A stretch of 9,417 nt of DNA, from contig JAWXTP010000119.1 in the NCBI GenBank assembly GCA_044433415.1, positions 1 to 9,417 of the forward strand, in the 5' to 3' direction. The position numbers and the translations under genes were made by a program. Under the pieces are notes generated by a model, which saw only the letters and a list, made by a program, of their open reading frames with translations, searched no databases and was not told the DNA's origin. This document shows positions 1-7,734 of this stretch, piece by piece. Source of the DNA: JAWXTP01 sp044433415 (GTDB lineage: Bacteria; Bacteroidota; Bacteroidia; Bacteroidales; Rikenellaceae). Each line of letters begins with the position of its first letter. The stretch's first letter is position 1.

Positions 1-11
1 GGACAGTCCGT

Positions 12-118
12 TTCCTGCCAGCTATGCAGGTCTAAATATGGTCAAAATATTGTAATATATATTCCTGCCAACTATGCAGGTCTAAATATGGTTAAAATAT
101 TGTAAGACCTATGCAGGT
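12..118. repeat. Direct repeats upstream of the two-component operon
   Basis: Two 44-bp copies (12-55 and 62-105) lie exactly 50 bp apart and match at 42 of 44 positions. Each contains a small dyad, cctgc then 7 nt then gcagg. The core CTATGCAGGT occurs a third time at 109-118, so the core is found at 22, 72 and 109, with the last copy just upstream of the -7 box at 146. The position suggests regulator binding sites, perhaps for the LytTR regulator encoded downstream, since LytTR proteins usually bind direct repeats. This is inference; the copies could also be an intergenic repeat or the 3' end of an upstream gene's leader or terminator. Confidence 0.85.
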
Positions 119-145
119 TTGTAGGACTATATTAAAATAATTTAT

Positions 146-153
146 TATCTTTG
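146..153 (+). promoter_or_regulatory. Bacteroidetes-type -7 promoter box for the kinase-regulator operon
   Basis: TATCTTTG matches the Bacteroidetes consensus TAnnTTTG exactly. The best upstream TTTG (118-121) is 24 bp away, longer than the usual 19-21 bp, so the -33 element is weak and activator help is plausible. The expected transcription start is about 158-160, which bears on the choice of start codon for the next gene. Confidence 0.65.
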
Positions 154-188
154 CGTATATGTGGATATTAAATAAAAATAAAGATAAA

Positions 189-1208
189 ATGGTGGCACTC
201 CAACTTGTAGGTTGGGGTGTTGTCCTTTGTGTGACTTTGTTCTTGAGTGTTAATTCAAATGCAAGTACTTTCGATTATATAATGTTTATTATTCGCATTG
301 TGCCCTTGCTATTTTTATATATCATTAACTATGTGCTGGTAATACCTAAACTGCTGTTTAATGATAAGAGACTTGGGTTTATAATTGTAAATAGCTTGAT
401 AATTTTGAGTCTAGTTTTTCTTGCTAGTATAGTTCGCGAAAGTGAGATATTGACTGTTTTTAGACCAGACTCTTCAATTCCACAACGTCCTATAAATGCT
501 ATGTTTTATGTGTATGATGTTGTGAATTGTGCACTGATGGTTGGTCTTGTTACGGCAGTGAAACTTGTTACTAGACTTCAAGAGAGTGAAGAAGCCCTGA
601 AAGAAGCGGAGAATGCTAGAGTAGAGGCTGAATTGGCAAACCTAAGAAGTCAAATTAACCCTCACTTCCTATTAAATACTTTGAATAATATCTATTCCCT
701 TACTGTTATAGATACTGAGAGAGCACAGAAGGCGATAAAGGAGTTGAGTAGACTTTTGCAATATGTCCTTTATGATAATTGTGGTAATAGAGTTTCTATA
801 CTTAAGGAAGTGGAGTTTTTGGAGAATTATATAGAGCTGATGCGTATAAGATTAAACCCTAAAGTGAAACTTACAGTGGATTTTGATGTGAAACCTCATA
901 CCTCTACACAAATAGCACCCCTGATTTTTATTTCTTTAATAGAAAATGCTTTTAAACATGGTGTATGTGCAGGAGAAGATAGCTTTATAACTATAAATTT
1001 TGCAGATAAAGTAGAGACTGGTGAGGTTATACTGTCTATTACAAATAGAAATCATGCGAAATCAGAAAATGATAAAAGTGGTCACGGTATAGGATTAGAG
1101 CAAGTACGTAAACGCTTGGATTTACAATACGAAAATGCTTATACTTGGAATATAGATGAAGATGCTCAGATTTATAAAAGTGAGTTGGTAATTAAAACAA
1201 ATTCTTAA
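189..1208 (+). CDS. Membrane sensor histidine kinase, LytS/YehU-like (His_kinase PF06580 plus HATPase_c)
   Basis: This is the sensor of a two-component system; it should autophosphorylate on histidine and pass phosphate to the LytTR regulator encoded 12 bp downstream. From the start used here (339 aa) there are four hydrophobic segments at about 5-22, 28-54, 62-82 and 103-127, then a charged coiled linker. The H-box QINPHFLLNTLNN has the phospho-accepting His159. The N-box ENAFKHG (Asn253) and the glycine motif GHGIGL (from Gly298) form the ATP site. No extracellular sensing domain is visible, so the signal is probably sensed within the membrane. I chose ATG 189 because ATG 159 lies only 6 nt after the -7 box, at the expected transcript start; the other two promoters in the window have gaps of 28 and 32 nt to the start, and 189 gives 36. 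ATG 159 (349 aa) remains possible if the message is leaderless. The ligand is unknown. Confidence 0.93.
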   Translation: MVALQLVGWGVVLCVTLFLSVNSNASTFDYIMFIIRIVPLLFLYIINYVLVIPKLLFNDKRLGFIIVNSLIILSLVFLASIVRESEILTVFRPDSSIPQRPINAMFYVYDVVNCALMVGLVTAVKLVTRLQESEEALKEAENARVEAELANLRSQINPHFLLNTLNNIYSLTVIDTERAQKAIKELSRLLQYVLYDNCGNRVSILKEVEFLENYIELMRIRLNPKVKLTVDFDVKPHTSTQIAPLIFISLIENAFKHGVCAGEDSFITINFADKVETGEVILSITNRNHAKSENDKSGHGIGLEQVRKRLDLQYENAYTWNIDEDAQIYKSELVIKTNS

Positions 1209-1220
1209 TTTTTGTGTGCT

Positions 1221-1940
1221 ATGTTGAAGTTAAAGTGTATAGTTATAGATGATGAACCCCTAGCTGCTATGCTTATAGAAAGCTATGTTGTTAAAACTCC
1301 ATATTTAGAACTGCTTGAAGTCTTTTCAAGCGCTGTAGAAGCTATGAATAGCGAAAAACTTCGTGAAGCAGATTTGCTATTCTTAGATATACAGATGCCT
1401 ACACTTAATGGATTAGAGTTTAGCCGTATGGTTAGACCTGAAACTCGTATCGTCTTTACTACAGCCTTTAATGAATATGCTCTTGATGGTTATAAGGTTA
1501 ACGCTATTGACTACCTGGTGAAACCTATTTCCTATACGGATTTTATAGGTTCAGCAGGACGCGCCTTAGAATGGTTTGAACTCAAAGATAAAGCTAGTCA
1601 TAATAGCGAAAAAGAATTAGAGAAAAAAGATAGCATATATGTTAAGTCTAATTATAAACTGCTGAGAATAGAACTAGATAAATTATTATATGTTGAGGGG
1701 TTGAAAGATTATGTGAAATTCGTCGTTGAGGGCGAACCTAAACCCATACTTTCACTTATGAACATAAAAAGAGCTGAAGAGCTACTTCCTATGAATGACT
1801 TTCTTAGAGTACATCGTTCTTTTATAGTTCGAAAAGACAAAATCGCTGTAATAGAGCGTAATCGTATACTGTTTGGTAATGATGCTATTCCTATAGGGGA
1901 TTCTTATAAGGCAAAATTACAAGAGTATTTGAATTTTTAA
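1221..1940 (+). CDS. LytTR-family response regulator transcription factor
   Basis: This 239-aa protein is the partner of the upstream kinase. An N-terminal receiver domain (about 4-120) has the acidic pair Asp10-Asp11, the phospho-acceptor Asp56 in the context LFLDIQMP, Thr80/Thr81 and the conserved Lys101 in YLVKP. A C-terminal LytTR DNA-binding domain spans about 136-237, with the typical segments YVEGLKDYVKF and FLRVHRSFIV. LytTR domains normally bind pairs of short direct repeats. The frame is open from a TTG at 1212, but ATG 1221 puts the protein at the usual family start, just before the first beta strand (MLKLKCIVIDDE). It is co-transcribed with the kinase across a 12-bp gap. Its targets are not shown by sequence; the repeats at 12-118 are one candidate and the permease promoter another. 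Confidence 0.95.
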   Translation: MLKLKCIVIDDEPLAAMLIESYVVKTPYLELLEVFSSAVEAMNSEKLREADLLFLDIQMPTLNGLEFSRMVRPETRIVFTTAFNEYALDGYKVNAIDYLVKPISYTDFIGSAGRALEWFELKDKASHNSEKELEKKDSIYVKSNYKLLRIELDKLLYVEGLKDYVKFVVEGEPKPILSLMNIKRAEELLPMNDFLRVHRSFIVRKDKIAVIERNRILFGNDAIPIGDSYKAKLQEYLNF

Positions 1941-1959
1941 AGGATATATTTACTGAAAA

Positions 1960-1992
1960 ATGTATAATGAATACATAAAATAACTATCTTTG
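1960..1992 (+). promoter_or_regulatory. Promoter with overlapping dyad upstream of the metal permease
   Basis: The box TATCTTTG at 1985-1992 matches TAnnTTTG, giving a start near 1998 and a leader of about 20 nt. No clear TTTG -33 box is present. Where it should be there is instead a perfect 6-bp dyad, ATGTAT-aatga-ATACAT (1960-1976). A dyad replacing the -33 box suggests a regulator site, for example for a metal-responsive factor, but this is inference from position alone. Confidence 0.55.
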
Positions 1993-2019
1993 TATTTGGA
2001 GAAATTATCTTAAATACTT

Positions 2020-3264
2020 ATGAATGTTATGAAATATTTTATCGAACTCTTGAATATCCTTAATGCAATGTCGCCTTACTTATTGCTAGGCTTTTTTGTT
2101 ACTGGTTTACTACATGTGTATGTGCCTAAATCAGCTTTTAGTAAATATCTTTCAAAACCAGGCTTTAAGTCGGTTTTCTTATCCGCGATTTTTGGTATCC
2201 CCCTTCCTCTTTGTTCTTGTGGGGTGATACCTACAGCTATGTCCCTTAAAAAAGAAGGCGCTTCGGATGGTGCTACAGTTTCCTTTCTGATAGCTACACC
2301 ACAAACAGGTGTAGACTCAATTTTCGCAACCTATGGAGTGTTTGGATTGCCCTTTGCAATTGTAAGACCAATAGTAGCTTTGGTTGTAGGTCTTTTCGGA
2401 GGCTCTTTAGTCGATAAATTCTCAGCGGCTAAACAACAGAATGATACAGTAAATCAAAATTGTCAATATAACCCAACTAAAAAACTTACTTTTATTGATG
2501 TCTTTAAATATGGTTTTGTAGATATGTTACAAGACTTAGGTAAATGGCTTTCTATAGGTCTTGTCGTTGCAGCAGCAATTACTGTATTTGTGCCTAGTAG
2601 TGTCTTTGAGCTATTTAGTGATTACTATGTTTTAAATATCCTAGTAGTTCTTTTACTATCTATCCCTATGTATATATGCTCTACAGGGTCTATTCCTATT
2701 GCTTTATCGCTACTTATGAAAGGAATATCACCAGGGGCAGCTTTAGTATTCCTTATGGCAGGCCCTGCAACAAATGTGGCTACACTTGCTGTAGTGCGTA
2801 AGGTGCTAGGGCTTAAAACTACTGTTTTGTATCTTCTAAGTATAATTATAGGGGCAATAGTCTTTGCTGTGTTTATAGACTTTGTCTTGCCTGTAGAGTG
2901 GTTTACGTCAACTCTGTCAAGCGCTAATGCGGATATTCATAATTGTGGAGCAAAGTGGTGGCAGATAGCATCTACTGTTTTATTTGTTGCCCTATTGATT
3001 AATGCCTATATCAATAAACTTCGTCACGGAGGTCACACGCATGATTACGATGAAGCAAAAGTGCAAAGGTTCAAAGTACAGGGTATGCGCTGTAATCACT
3101 GTAAAGCAAATGCAGAAAAAGCTATTAATGGACTTGCTAATGTTACTTTGGTAAGCATAAATTTAGCAGGAGGCATTATTGAAGTTCAAGGTAATGTGCC
3201 TAAAGAAGATGTCTTTAAAGTGATAAAACAGTTAGGCTTCGAAATAGAAGTGCTACAGGATTAG
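2020..3264 (+). CDS. Heavy-metal (Cu/Zn-type) efflux permease, SO_0444 family, with C-terminal HMA domain
   Basis: This inner-membrane permease (414 aa) belongs to the DUF318/ArsP-YraQ-like superfamily and resembles the SO_0444-type putative Cu/Zn exporters. About eight or nine hydrophobic segments cover residues 10-330. The hallmark first half-repeat contains LCSCGVIPTA (Cys65, Cys67) followed by GATVSFLIATPQTGVDS; the second half-repeat has the equivalent ICSTGSIPIALSL (Cys220) and FLMAGPATN. After the last membrane segment comes a His-rich linker (RHGGHTHDYD, about 335-344), then an HMA-like domain with the metal motif GMRCNHC (Cys358, Cys361). Known family members move soft metals; the actual metal here is not determined by sequence. 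It has its own promoter and is followed at 33 bp by sbcD with no terminator visible between them. ATG 2020 gives the expected short N-terminus; the Met at residue 4 is an alternative. Confidence 0.92.
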   Translation: MNVMKYFIELLNILNAMSPYLLLGFFVTGLLHVYVPKSAFSKYLSKPGFKSVFLSAIFGIPLPLCSCGVIPTAMSLKKEGASDGATVSFLIATPQTGVDSIFATYGVFGLPFAIVRPIVALVVGLFGGSLVDKFSAAKQQNDTVNQNCQYNPTKKLTFIDVFKYGFVDMLQDLGKWLSIGLVVAAAITVFVPSSVFELFSDYYVLNILVVLLLSIPMYICSTGSIPIALSLLMKGISPGAALVFLMAGPATNVATLAVVRKVLGLKTTVLYLLSIIIGAIVFAVFIDFVLPVEWFTSTLSSANADIHNCGAKWWQIASTVLFVALLINAYINKLRHGGHTHDYDEAKVQRFKVQGMRCNHCKANAEKAINGLANVTLVSINLAGGIIEVQGNVPKEDVFKVIKQLGFEIEVLQD

Positions 3265-3297
3265 GATATTGTAGTGTAATTTTATAAATTATTGTGT

Positions 3298-4488
3298 ATG
3301 AGGTTATTGCATACTGCTGATTGGCATTTGGGACAAACTTTTTATGAGTATGAGCGTAAGCAGGAACATGGACTGTTTCTCGCTTGGTTGCGTGAGCAGG
3401 TTAAAGAACATGAAATAGACCTACTATTAATTTCTGGTGATGTGTTTGATACGCAAAACCCCTCTGCTGATGCTCAAAAGATGTATTATACTTTCCTAAG
3501 AGATATAACAGCTGAGAATCCTAATTTGCAGATAGTAATAATAGCAGGTAACCATGACTCAGCAGCGCGCCTAGAAGCGCCTAACCCTCTTTTAGAAGCT
3601 ATGAATGTGACTGTTCGTGGTGTCGTCCGTAGAAATATAGAAGGTGAGATAGATTATGACAACCTTATTATTCCTCTTGATAAAGGAGGGGTTTGTCTTG
3701 CTGTACCTTACCTTAGACAAGGAGATTATCCTGGTTCTTCAACTTATGCCGAAGGAGTACAAAGACTGTATAGTGAGTTAATAACACGAGCAAAAAACCA
3801 AGATTTTAGTCCTATTGTTGCTATGGGACACCTACAAGCTACAGGTTCGGAGATTTCTGAGAGAGATAAAAGCGAACGTACTATAATTGGAGGTCTAGAA
3901 GCTATATCTCCAGAGGCTTTTGATGGTGGTGTTTGCTATACAGCACTAGGACACTTACATAGAGCACAACGAGTGTCGGGTAGGGAGAATGTTCGTTATT
4001 CAGGAGCTCCTTTACCTATGTCTTTTGCTGAGAAGAACAATAAGCAAGGAGTAACCTTAGTAACTATTGGTGAGAACACAGAGATAGAGCGTTTGGTTTT
4101 TGAAGCTCCTGTGAAGTTACTTACTGTACCTTCTGAGCCTAAACCTTTAAAAGAGGTGTTAGCTGCAATTGCTGAACTTCCCGATGGTGAGATAGATAAC
4201 ACATCGCCATTTTTGGAGGTTAAAGTTGCTATTTCTGAACCAGAACCTACCTTAAGACGTGATATAGAAGCAGCCCTAGAAACAAAGGCTGTAAGACTTG
4301 CACGTTTAGAAGCTGTTATACAGAAGTCCTCAGACGAACAACGTAAGATTATGACTTATGAAGAATTACAAGAGATAGATCCTTTGTATATCGCTACTGA
4401 TATCTTTAAACGTAAGTTTGGAGGTGATGATATGCCACAAAATATGAAAACAATGTTGAATAGTGTTATTGAGGAGGTGCAACAATGA
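3298..4488 (+). CDS. sbcD: Exonuclease SbcCD subunit D (Mre11-like nuclease)
   Basis: This is the nuclease subunit of the SbcCD complex, which opens hairpins and trims blocked double-strand ends in the cytoplasm. All metallophosphoesterase motifs are visible: Asp8 and His10 (TADWHLG), Asp48 (SGDVFD), Asn85-His86-Asp87 (AGNHDS), His178 (MGHLQ) and His219/His221 (GHLH). These should coordinate the two Mn ions. The C-terminal part carries the usual SbcD capping domain and a tail for contact with SbcC. The length of 396 aa is normal. The frame is open from TTG 3292, but ATG 3298 gives the standard N-terminus MRLLHTADWH. The 3' end overlaps sbcC by 4 bp (ATGA), which implies translational coupling. 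A near-consensus TAATTTTA at 3277-3284 is too weak to call a promoter, so expression may depend on the permease promoter. Confidence 0.97.
   Translation: MRLLHTADWHLGQTFYEYERKQEHGLFLAWLREQVKEHEIDLLLISGDVFDTQNPSADAQKMYYTFLRDITAENPNLQIVIIAGNHDSAARLEAPNPLLEAMNVTVRGVVRRNIEGEIDYDNLIIPLDKGGVCLAVPYLRQGDYPGSSTYAEGVQRLYSELITRAKNQDFSPIVAMGHLQATGSEISERDKSERTIIGGLEAISPEAFDGGVCYTALGHLHRAQRVSGRENVRYSGAPLPMSFAEKNNKQGVTLVTIGENTEIERLVFEAPVKLLTVPSEPKPLKEVLAAIAELPDGEIDNTSPFLEVKVAISEPEPTLRRDIEAALETKAVRLARLEAVIQKSSDEQRKIMTYEELQEIDPLYIATDIFKRKFGGDDMPQNMKTMLNSVIEEVQQ
4471..4478 (+). promoter_or_regulatory. Shine-Dalgarno-like site before sbcC
   Basis: GAGGAGGT lies 6 nt before the sbcC ATG, inside the last codons of sbcD. 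Strong Shine-Dalgarno sequences are uncommon in Bacteroidota, and the other starts here have none, so this may aid coupled translation of sbcC. It also encodes Glu-Glu-Val, so chance is possible. Confidence 0.45.
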
Positions 4489-7400
4489 AGATATTAGCTA
4501 TAAGAGGATGCAATCTTGCTTCATTAGAGGGTGAGTTTGAGATAGACTTTACGGCAGAGCCTTTAAAGTCAGCAGGTATCTTTGCAATAACAGGATGTAC
4601 AGGTTCAGGGAAATCTACTATCCTTGATGCTGTATGTCTAGCATTGTTTAATAATACACCTCGTATTAATAAGGTGGAAAGAGATAATATCATAGACGTA
4701 AAAGATATAACTGTAGCTCTTAGTGATAGCCGTAATATCCTAAGACGTGGAACGGGTTTTGGATATGCAGAAGTAGATTTTGTCTCTCTTTCAGATGAGA
4801 AATATCGCTCTCGTTGGAGTGTACGCCGTGCAAGAGATAAGGCTAGTGGATCGCTACAGGATTGGATGATAAAACTAGATAACCTCACAACAGGAGAATC
4901 GCAACAAGGCGGCAAGAAAGAATTGCTTGTTAAGATTAAGGAGTTGATAGGTTTAAGTTTTGACCAGTTTACTCGTGCCGTGCTATTAGCACAAGGTGAT
5001 TTTGCAACCTTCCTTAAAGCAGACAAAAAAGAGAAAGCTGATTTGCTTGAAAAACTAACAGGTACAGATATATATTCTAAAATTTCGTCTAGAATTTATG
5101 AGAAAGCAGGAATCGCAAAATCTGAATATGATGCGGTGCGACGTAATATTGACGGTGTAGAACTTTTGTCTGACGAACAGTTAACAGAGCTTAGTGCAGA
5201 GCTAGAGGGGGCAAATACAAAGGTTAAAGAGCTAGAACAACGTTATAATCTACAGAATGAAAAGATAAAATGGTTAGACGTGGAAGAGGTCTTACTTCAA
5301 AATATATCCTTAGCTAAAAATCAACTTGATAGTAATAATGAAATACTAGTAAATGCAAAGCCAAGATTTGAATACCTTGCACTCCTTGATAGCGTACAAG
5401 AAATAAGAGATGATTTTAAATCCTTAGAGTCTACACGTGTTCAACTAGAGCAAAATCAAGTATTGTTAAAATCAGAGCAGGAGTTTTTAGAAAAGGGGAA
5501 AGCCAACTTAACAAGTTTACAAATAGAAGTAGACAATCTTAATAATGCACAGAAGCAAATAAAAGAACAGTGGGATAGTGTTCAATCCCAAGTTATTGAA
5601 GCTCGTAAATTAGATGTTCAGATAGATGGCGCTAAGAGTAACTTGTTAGAAGTTGATAAAGAACTCACTAAGACCCAGAAACAGAAAACTCTTGTAATTT
5701 CAAATATTACCAAGATAACACAAGAGATAGAACAAAATCAGTTGTCATTAAATACTTTTTCTGGGTGGTTTGAAACGAATGCTATCTATAGCTCTATTAT
5801 ACCTAAATACGACTTAATTATTAGTTATATAAAAGATGCTGAAAATGTTATCAAACAAACGTTAAGTAACGGTAAGCAAATAGTTAAAATACAAAAACTA
5901 TTATCAACTGATAGAGTAAACCTAGAAAAGCAGAAACTAGAAGCTGACCGCTTAAATACTATACTACCTACAGAGATAGCCTCTCTACGTTCACGTCTTA
6001 TATTAGGTGAGCCGTGTCCTGTATGTGGTAGTACGCACCATCCTATTAGTAATGAGCCTGTGGATACTCTTGCAGAAAAGGAGCTTGAAGAATCAAAGCA
6101 GTCTATAGCTACAGAAATTGAGCGTATAGAAACTAATATTAAAAACCGAGAAAGTGAGGTGATATCGCTTACATCTCTTGTTGCAGGTTACGAAAAACAA
6201 CAAACGGTGTTAATGACGAATATAGATGAATTGCTTACTAATATTCCTGATTGGAAAGTTTCTTTTAAGGCTGGTACACTTTCAGTCCATATAAAATCTA
6301 AGGCTACAGATTGGAAAGATAAAGAAGCTCAGCAAGTAATAGTAACTAACTCTCTTTCGCTAAAAGAGCAGGAGTTAAAGACAGCAAAGAGTAAGCTAGA
6401 AGAAATAGAACTATTAGTGAGTAATACACAAATCAAGTATAACGATATTAGTAGGGAACTAGAGACACTAAAGACAAATCGCTCTGTTTTATTTGAGGGT
6501 GTTGAGGTGTCGGTTGTTGAGAAGAACCATCTTTCTGAAATTAATAAAGCAAGTTCAGTCTATGAAGCTAAGATGCAGGTTTTTAATAAACTAAATGAAT
6601 CTATAAAAGAAAAGGAAGGTGCTATAGCTCAATTAAATATCAATATTACTAAGGCAGAAAATGAAAAGTCTATCTTAAGCAATAAAGTTATAGCTTGGTT
6701 AACAGCACGACAAGATTACCTCGACGAAGCGCAATTGGCTGAATTACTTGCTAATAGTAGTGAGTGGTTAACTTCTGAGAGAAAAGCCTTAGATTTATTA
6801 AAATCTAAGGTGCTAACCACTAAAACAACATTAGAAGAACGCGAAAAGAACCATCTTGAACATCAGCAAAATGAGGTAAAGCCTACAGACGAAGAAACAA
6901 AAGAACTATTAACTTCTGAGATGATTTCTGCATCTGCTTCTATAGTAGAACAGAAAGAACGTATAACAGATATAAGTGTGCTTATAAGTTCTCATAACAG
7001 TGGAAAGAAGAAGATAGAGGCTTTTGAAAAAGAGCTTACAGAAAAGGGTGAAATAGCCAATAGTTGGCAAAAGTTAAATGAGCTATTTGGTTCTGCTGAT
7101 GGAGGTAAATTTAAGACTATGGCTCAGGGTTACACTCTCGATGTGTTACTTGACTATGCTAATAAACACTTAAGTGAGATATCTGACCGTTACTTACTAG
7201 AGCGTGTATCTACAGAGTCGCTATCTTTACAAGTAAGGGATTTAGATATGTTATCAGAGATTAGGTCTGTACACTCCTTGTCAGGCGGTGAATCATTTTT
7301 GATATCCTTAGCATTGGCATTAGGCTTATCGTCGCTATCTTCTAACCGTATGCGTATAGAGTCACTATTTATAGACGAGGGTTTTGGGACTTTAGATGCT

Positions 7401-7559
7401 GAAACTTTGCGTATGGCTATGGATGTATTAGAACGTCTTCAAACGCAAGGCAGAAAAATAGGTGTAATATCTCATGTTGCAGAAATGACAGAGAGGATAA
7501 CTACCCAGATCAAAGTTGTTAAAACTACTAACAATAGAAGTTCTGTAATCGTATTGTAA
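4485..7559 (+). CDS. sbcC: Exonuclease SbcCD subunit C (Rad50-like SMC-family ATPase)
   Basis: This is the ATPase and DNA-tethering subunit of SbcCD. The N-terminal ATPase lobe has Walker A GCTGSGKST (37-45) and the Q-loop residue Gln170 in LLAQGDF. Long, highly charged coiled-coil arms run from about 190 to 890. At the arm tip is the zinc hook CPVCG (Cys511 and Cys514), the Rad50-type dimer joint, placed at the exact middle of the 1024 aa. The C-terminal lobe has the ABC signature LSGGE (932-936), Walker B LFIDEG (Asp964, Glu965), D-loop GTLD and the switch His997 in VISHVAE. All active residues are intact and the length is normal for Bacteroidota. The start overlaps the sbcD stop as ATGA and is preceded by a GGAGG sequence. 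The last gene of its + strand unit, it faces a convergent sirtuin operon. Confidence 0.97.
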   Translation: MKILAIRGCNLASLEGEFEIDFTAEPLKSAGIFAITGCTGSGKSTILDAVCLALFNNTPRINKVERDNIIDVKDITVALSDSRNILRRGTGFGYAEVDFVSLSDEKYRSRWSVRRARDKASGSLQDWMIKLDNLTTGESQQGGKKELLVKIKELIGLSFDQFTRAVLLAQGDFATFLKADKKEKADLLEKLTGTDIYSKISSRIYEKAGIAKSEYDAVRRNIDGVELLSDEQLTELSAELEGANTKVKELEQRYNLQNEKIKWLDVEEVLLQNISLAKNQLDSNNEILVNAKPRFEYLALLDSVQEIRDDFKSLESTRVQLEQNQVLLKSEQEFLEKGKANLTSLQIEVDNLNNAQKQIKEQWDSVQSQVIEARKLDVQIDGAKSNLLEVDKELTKTQKQKTLVISNITKITQEIEQNQLSLNTFSGWFETNAIYSSIIPKYDLIISYIKDAENVIKQTLSNGKQIVKIQKLLSTDRVNLEKQKLEADRLNTILPTEIASLRSRLILGEPCPVCGSTHHPISNEPVDTLAEKELEESKQSIATEIERIETNIKNRESEVISLTSLVAGYEKQQTVLMTNIDELLTNIPDWKVSFKAGTLSVHIKSKATDWKDKEAQQVIVTNSLSLKEQELKTAKSKLEEIELLVSNTQIKYNDISRELETLKTNRSVLFEGVEVSVVEKNHLSEINKASSVYEAKMQVFNKLNESIKEKEGAIAQLNINITKAENEKSILSNKVIAWLTARQDYLDEAQLAELLANSSEWLTSERKALDLLKSKVLTTKTTLEEREKNHLEHQQNEVKPTDEETKELLTSEMISASASIVEQKERITDISVLISSHNSGKKKIEAFEKELTEKGEIANSWQKLNELFGSADGGKFKTMAQGYTLDVLLDYANKHLSEISDRYLLERVSTESLSLQVRDLDMLSEIRSVHSLSGGESFLISLALALGLSSLSSNRMRIESLFIDEGFGTLDAETLRMAMDVLERLQTQGRKIGVISHVAEMTERITTQIKVVKTTNNRSSVIVL
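6764..6820. repeat. Nested inverted repeat inside sbcC
   Basis: A perfect 10-bp stem, CCTTAGATTT (6787-6796) and AAATCTAAGG (6801-6810) with a 4-nt loop, is enclosed by a perfect 7-bp stem, GTGGTTA (6764-6770) and TAACCAC (6814-6820). It falls within the distal coiled-coil coding region, roughly residues 761-779. No T-run follows. The role is unknown; it may be chance or an mRNA structure. Confidence 0.7.
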
Positions 7560-7638
7560 AATATAAAAAATGATATTTGAGGAGTGTAATAAAAGATAAT
7601 TATAACAAGAAATAAATAGATTAAGGAACCTTTTAATA

Positions 7639-7727
7639 GGCAATTACCGTAAACTGAGGTTTACAGTAATTGCCCACAATTTTGTAAAAATTGTGCGCTC
7701 AGTTGTCTCGAAGAGCAACTGAAGGCG
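7639..7727. repeat. Triple-hairpin element with no spacers
   Basis: Three inverted repeats abut exactly. Hairpin 1 (7639-7674) has 16-nt arms beginning GGCAATTAC, a TGAG loop, and one C/A mismatch that becomes a G-U pair if the - strand is the RNA. Hairpin 2 (7675-7695) is a perfect 9-bp CACAATTTT/AAAATTGTG with a 3-nt loop. Hairpin 3 (7696-7727) pairs TCAGTTG with CAACTGA, plus an inner CTC/GAG and an outer CGC/GCG with small bulges. Nearly all 89 bases outside the loops are paired. It could be a terminator cluster, a structured RNA or a short mobile or REP-like repeat; the sequence alone does not decide. Confidence 0.8.
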
Positions 7728-7734
7728 AGTTTTT
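7696..7734 (+). terminator. Possible intrinsic terminator for the permease-sbcDC unit
   Basis: Hairpin 3 of the cluster is followed by AG and five T residues (7730-7734). It lies about 140 nt after the sbcC stop. The T-run is short and the stem has bulges, so this is moderate evidence. A further A/T-only stem at 7739-7754 (ACTTTT/AAAAGT) follows. Confidence 0.45.

Noticed and set aside
12..118. The repeats as a CRISPR array
   Set aside because: There are only two full units with a 6-bp interval, no spacers of normal length and no cas genes nearby.
1212..1220. A TTG start for the response regulator, adding three residues
   Set aside because: ATG at 1221 gives the standard receiver-domain N-terminus; the extension MCA has no support.
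3277..3284. TAATTTTA as a -7 box for sbcD
   Set aside because: The last consensus base is wrong and no TTTG lies 19-21 bp upstream.
3292..3297. A TTG start for SbcD, adding two residues
   Set aside because: ATG at 3298 gives the family-typical MRLLHTADWH start.
3996..4202. A 68-codon open frame on the - strand inside sbcD
   Set aside because: It is antisense to conserved sbcD coding sequence, has no promoter or ribosome site, and its product is Ser-rich low-information sequence.
4466..5026. A 186-codon open frame on the - strand opposite the start of sbcC
   Set aside because: It lies fully antisense to the Walker A and Q-loop coding region of sbcC and its product resembles no family; it is a shadow of a well-supported gene.
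7428..7643. A 71-codon open frame on the - strand over the end of sbcC
   Set aside because: It covers the H-loop coding end of sbcC and runs into an AT-rich spacer; no family or control signal supports it.
7639..7727. The triple-hairpin element as a tRNA or integron attC site
   Set aside because: It lacks the tRNA arm lengths, conserved T-arm sequence and CCA end, and there is no integrase gene or attC core-site pattern.
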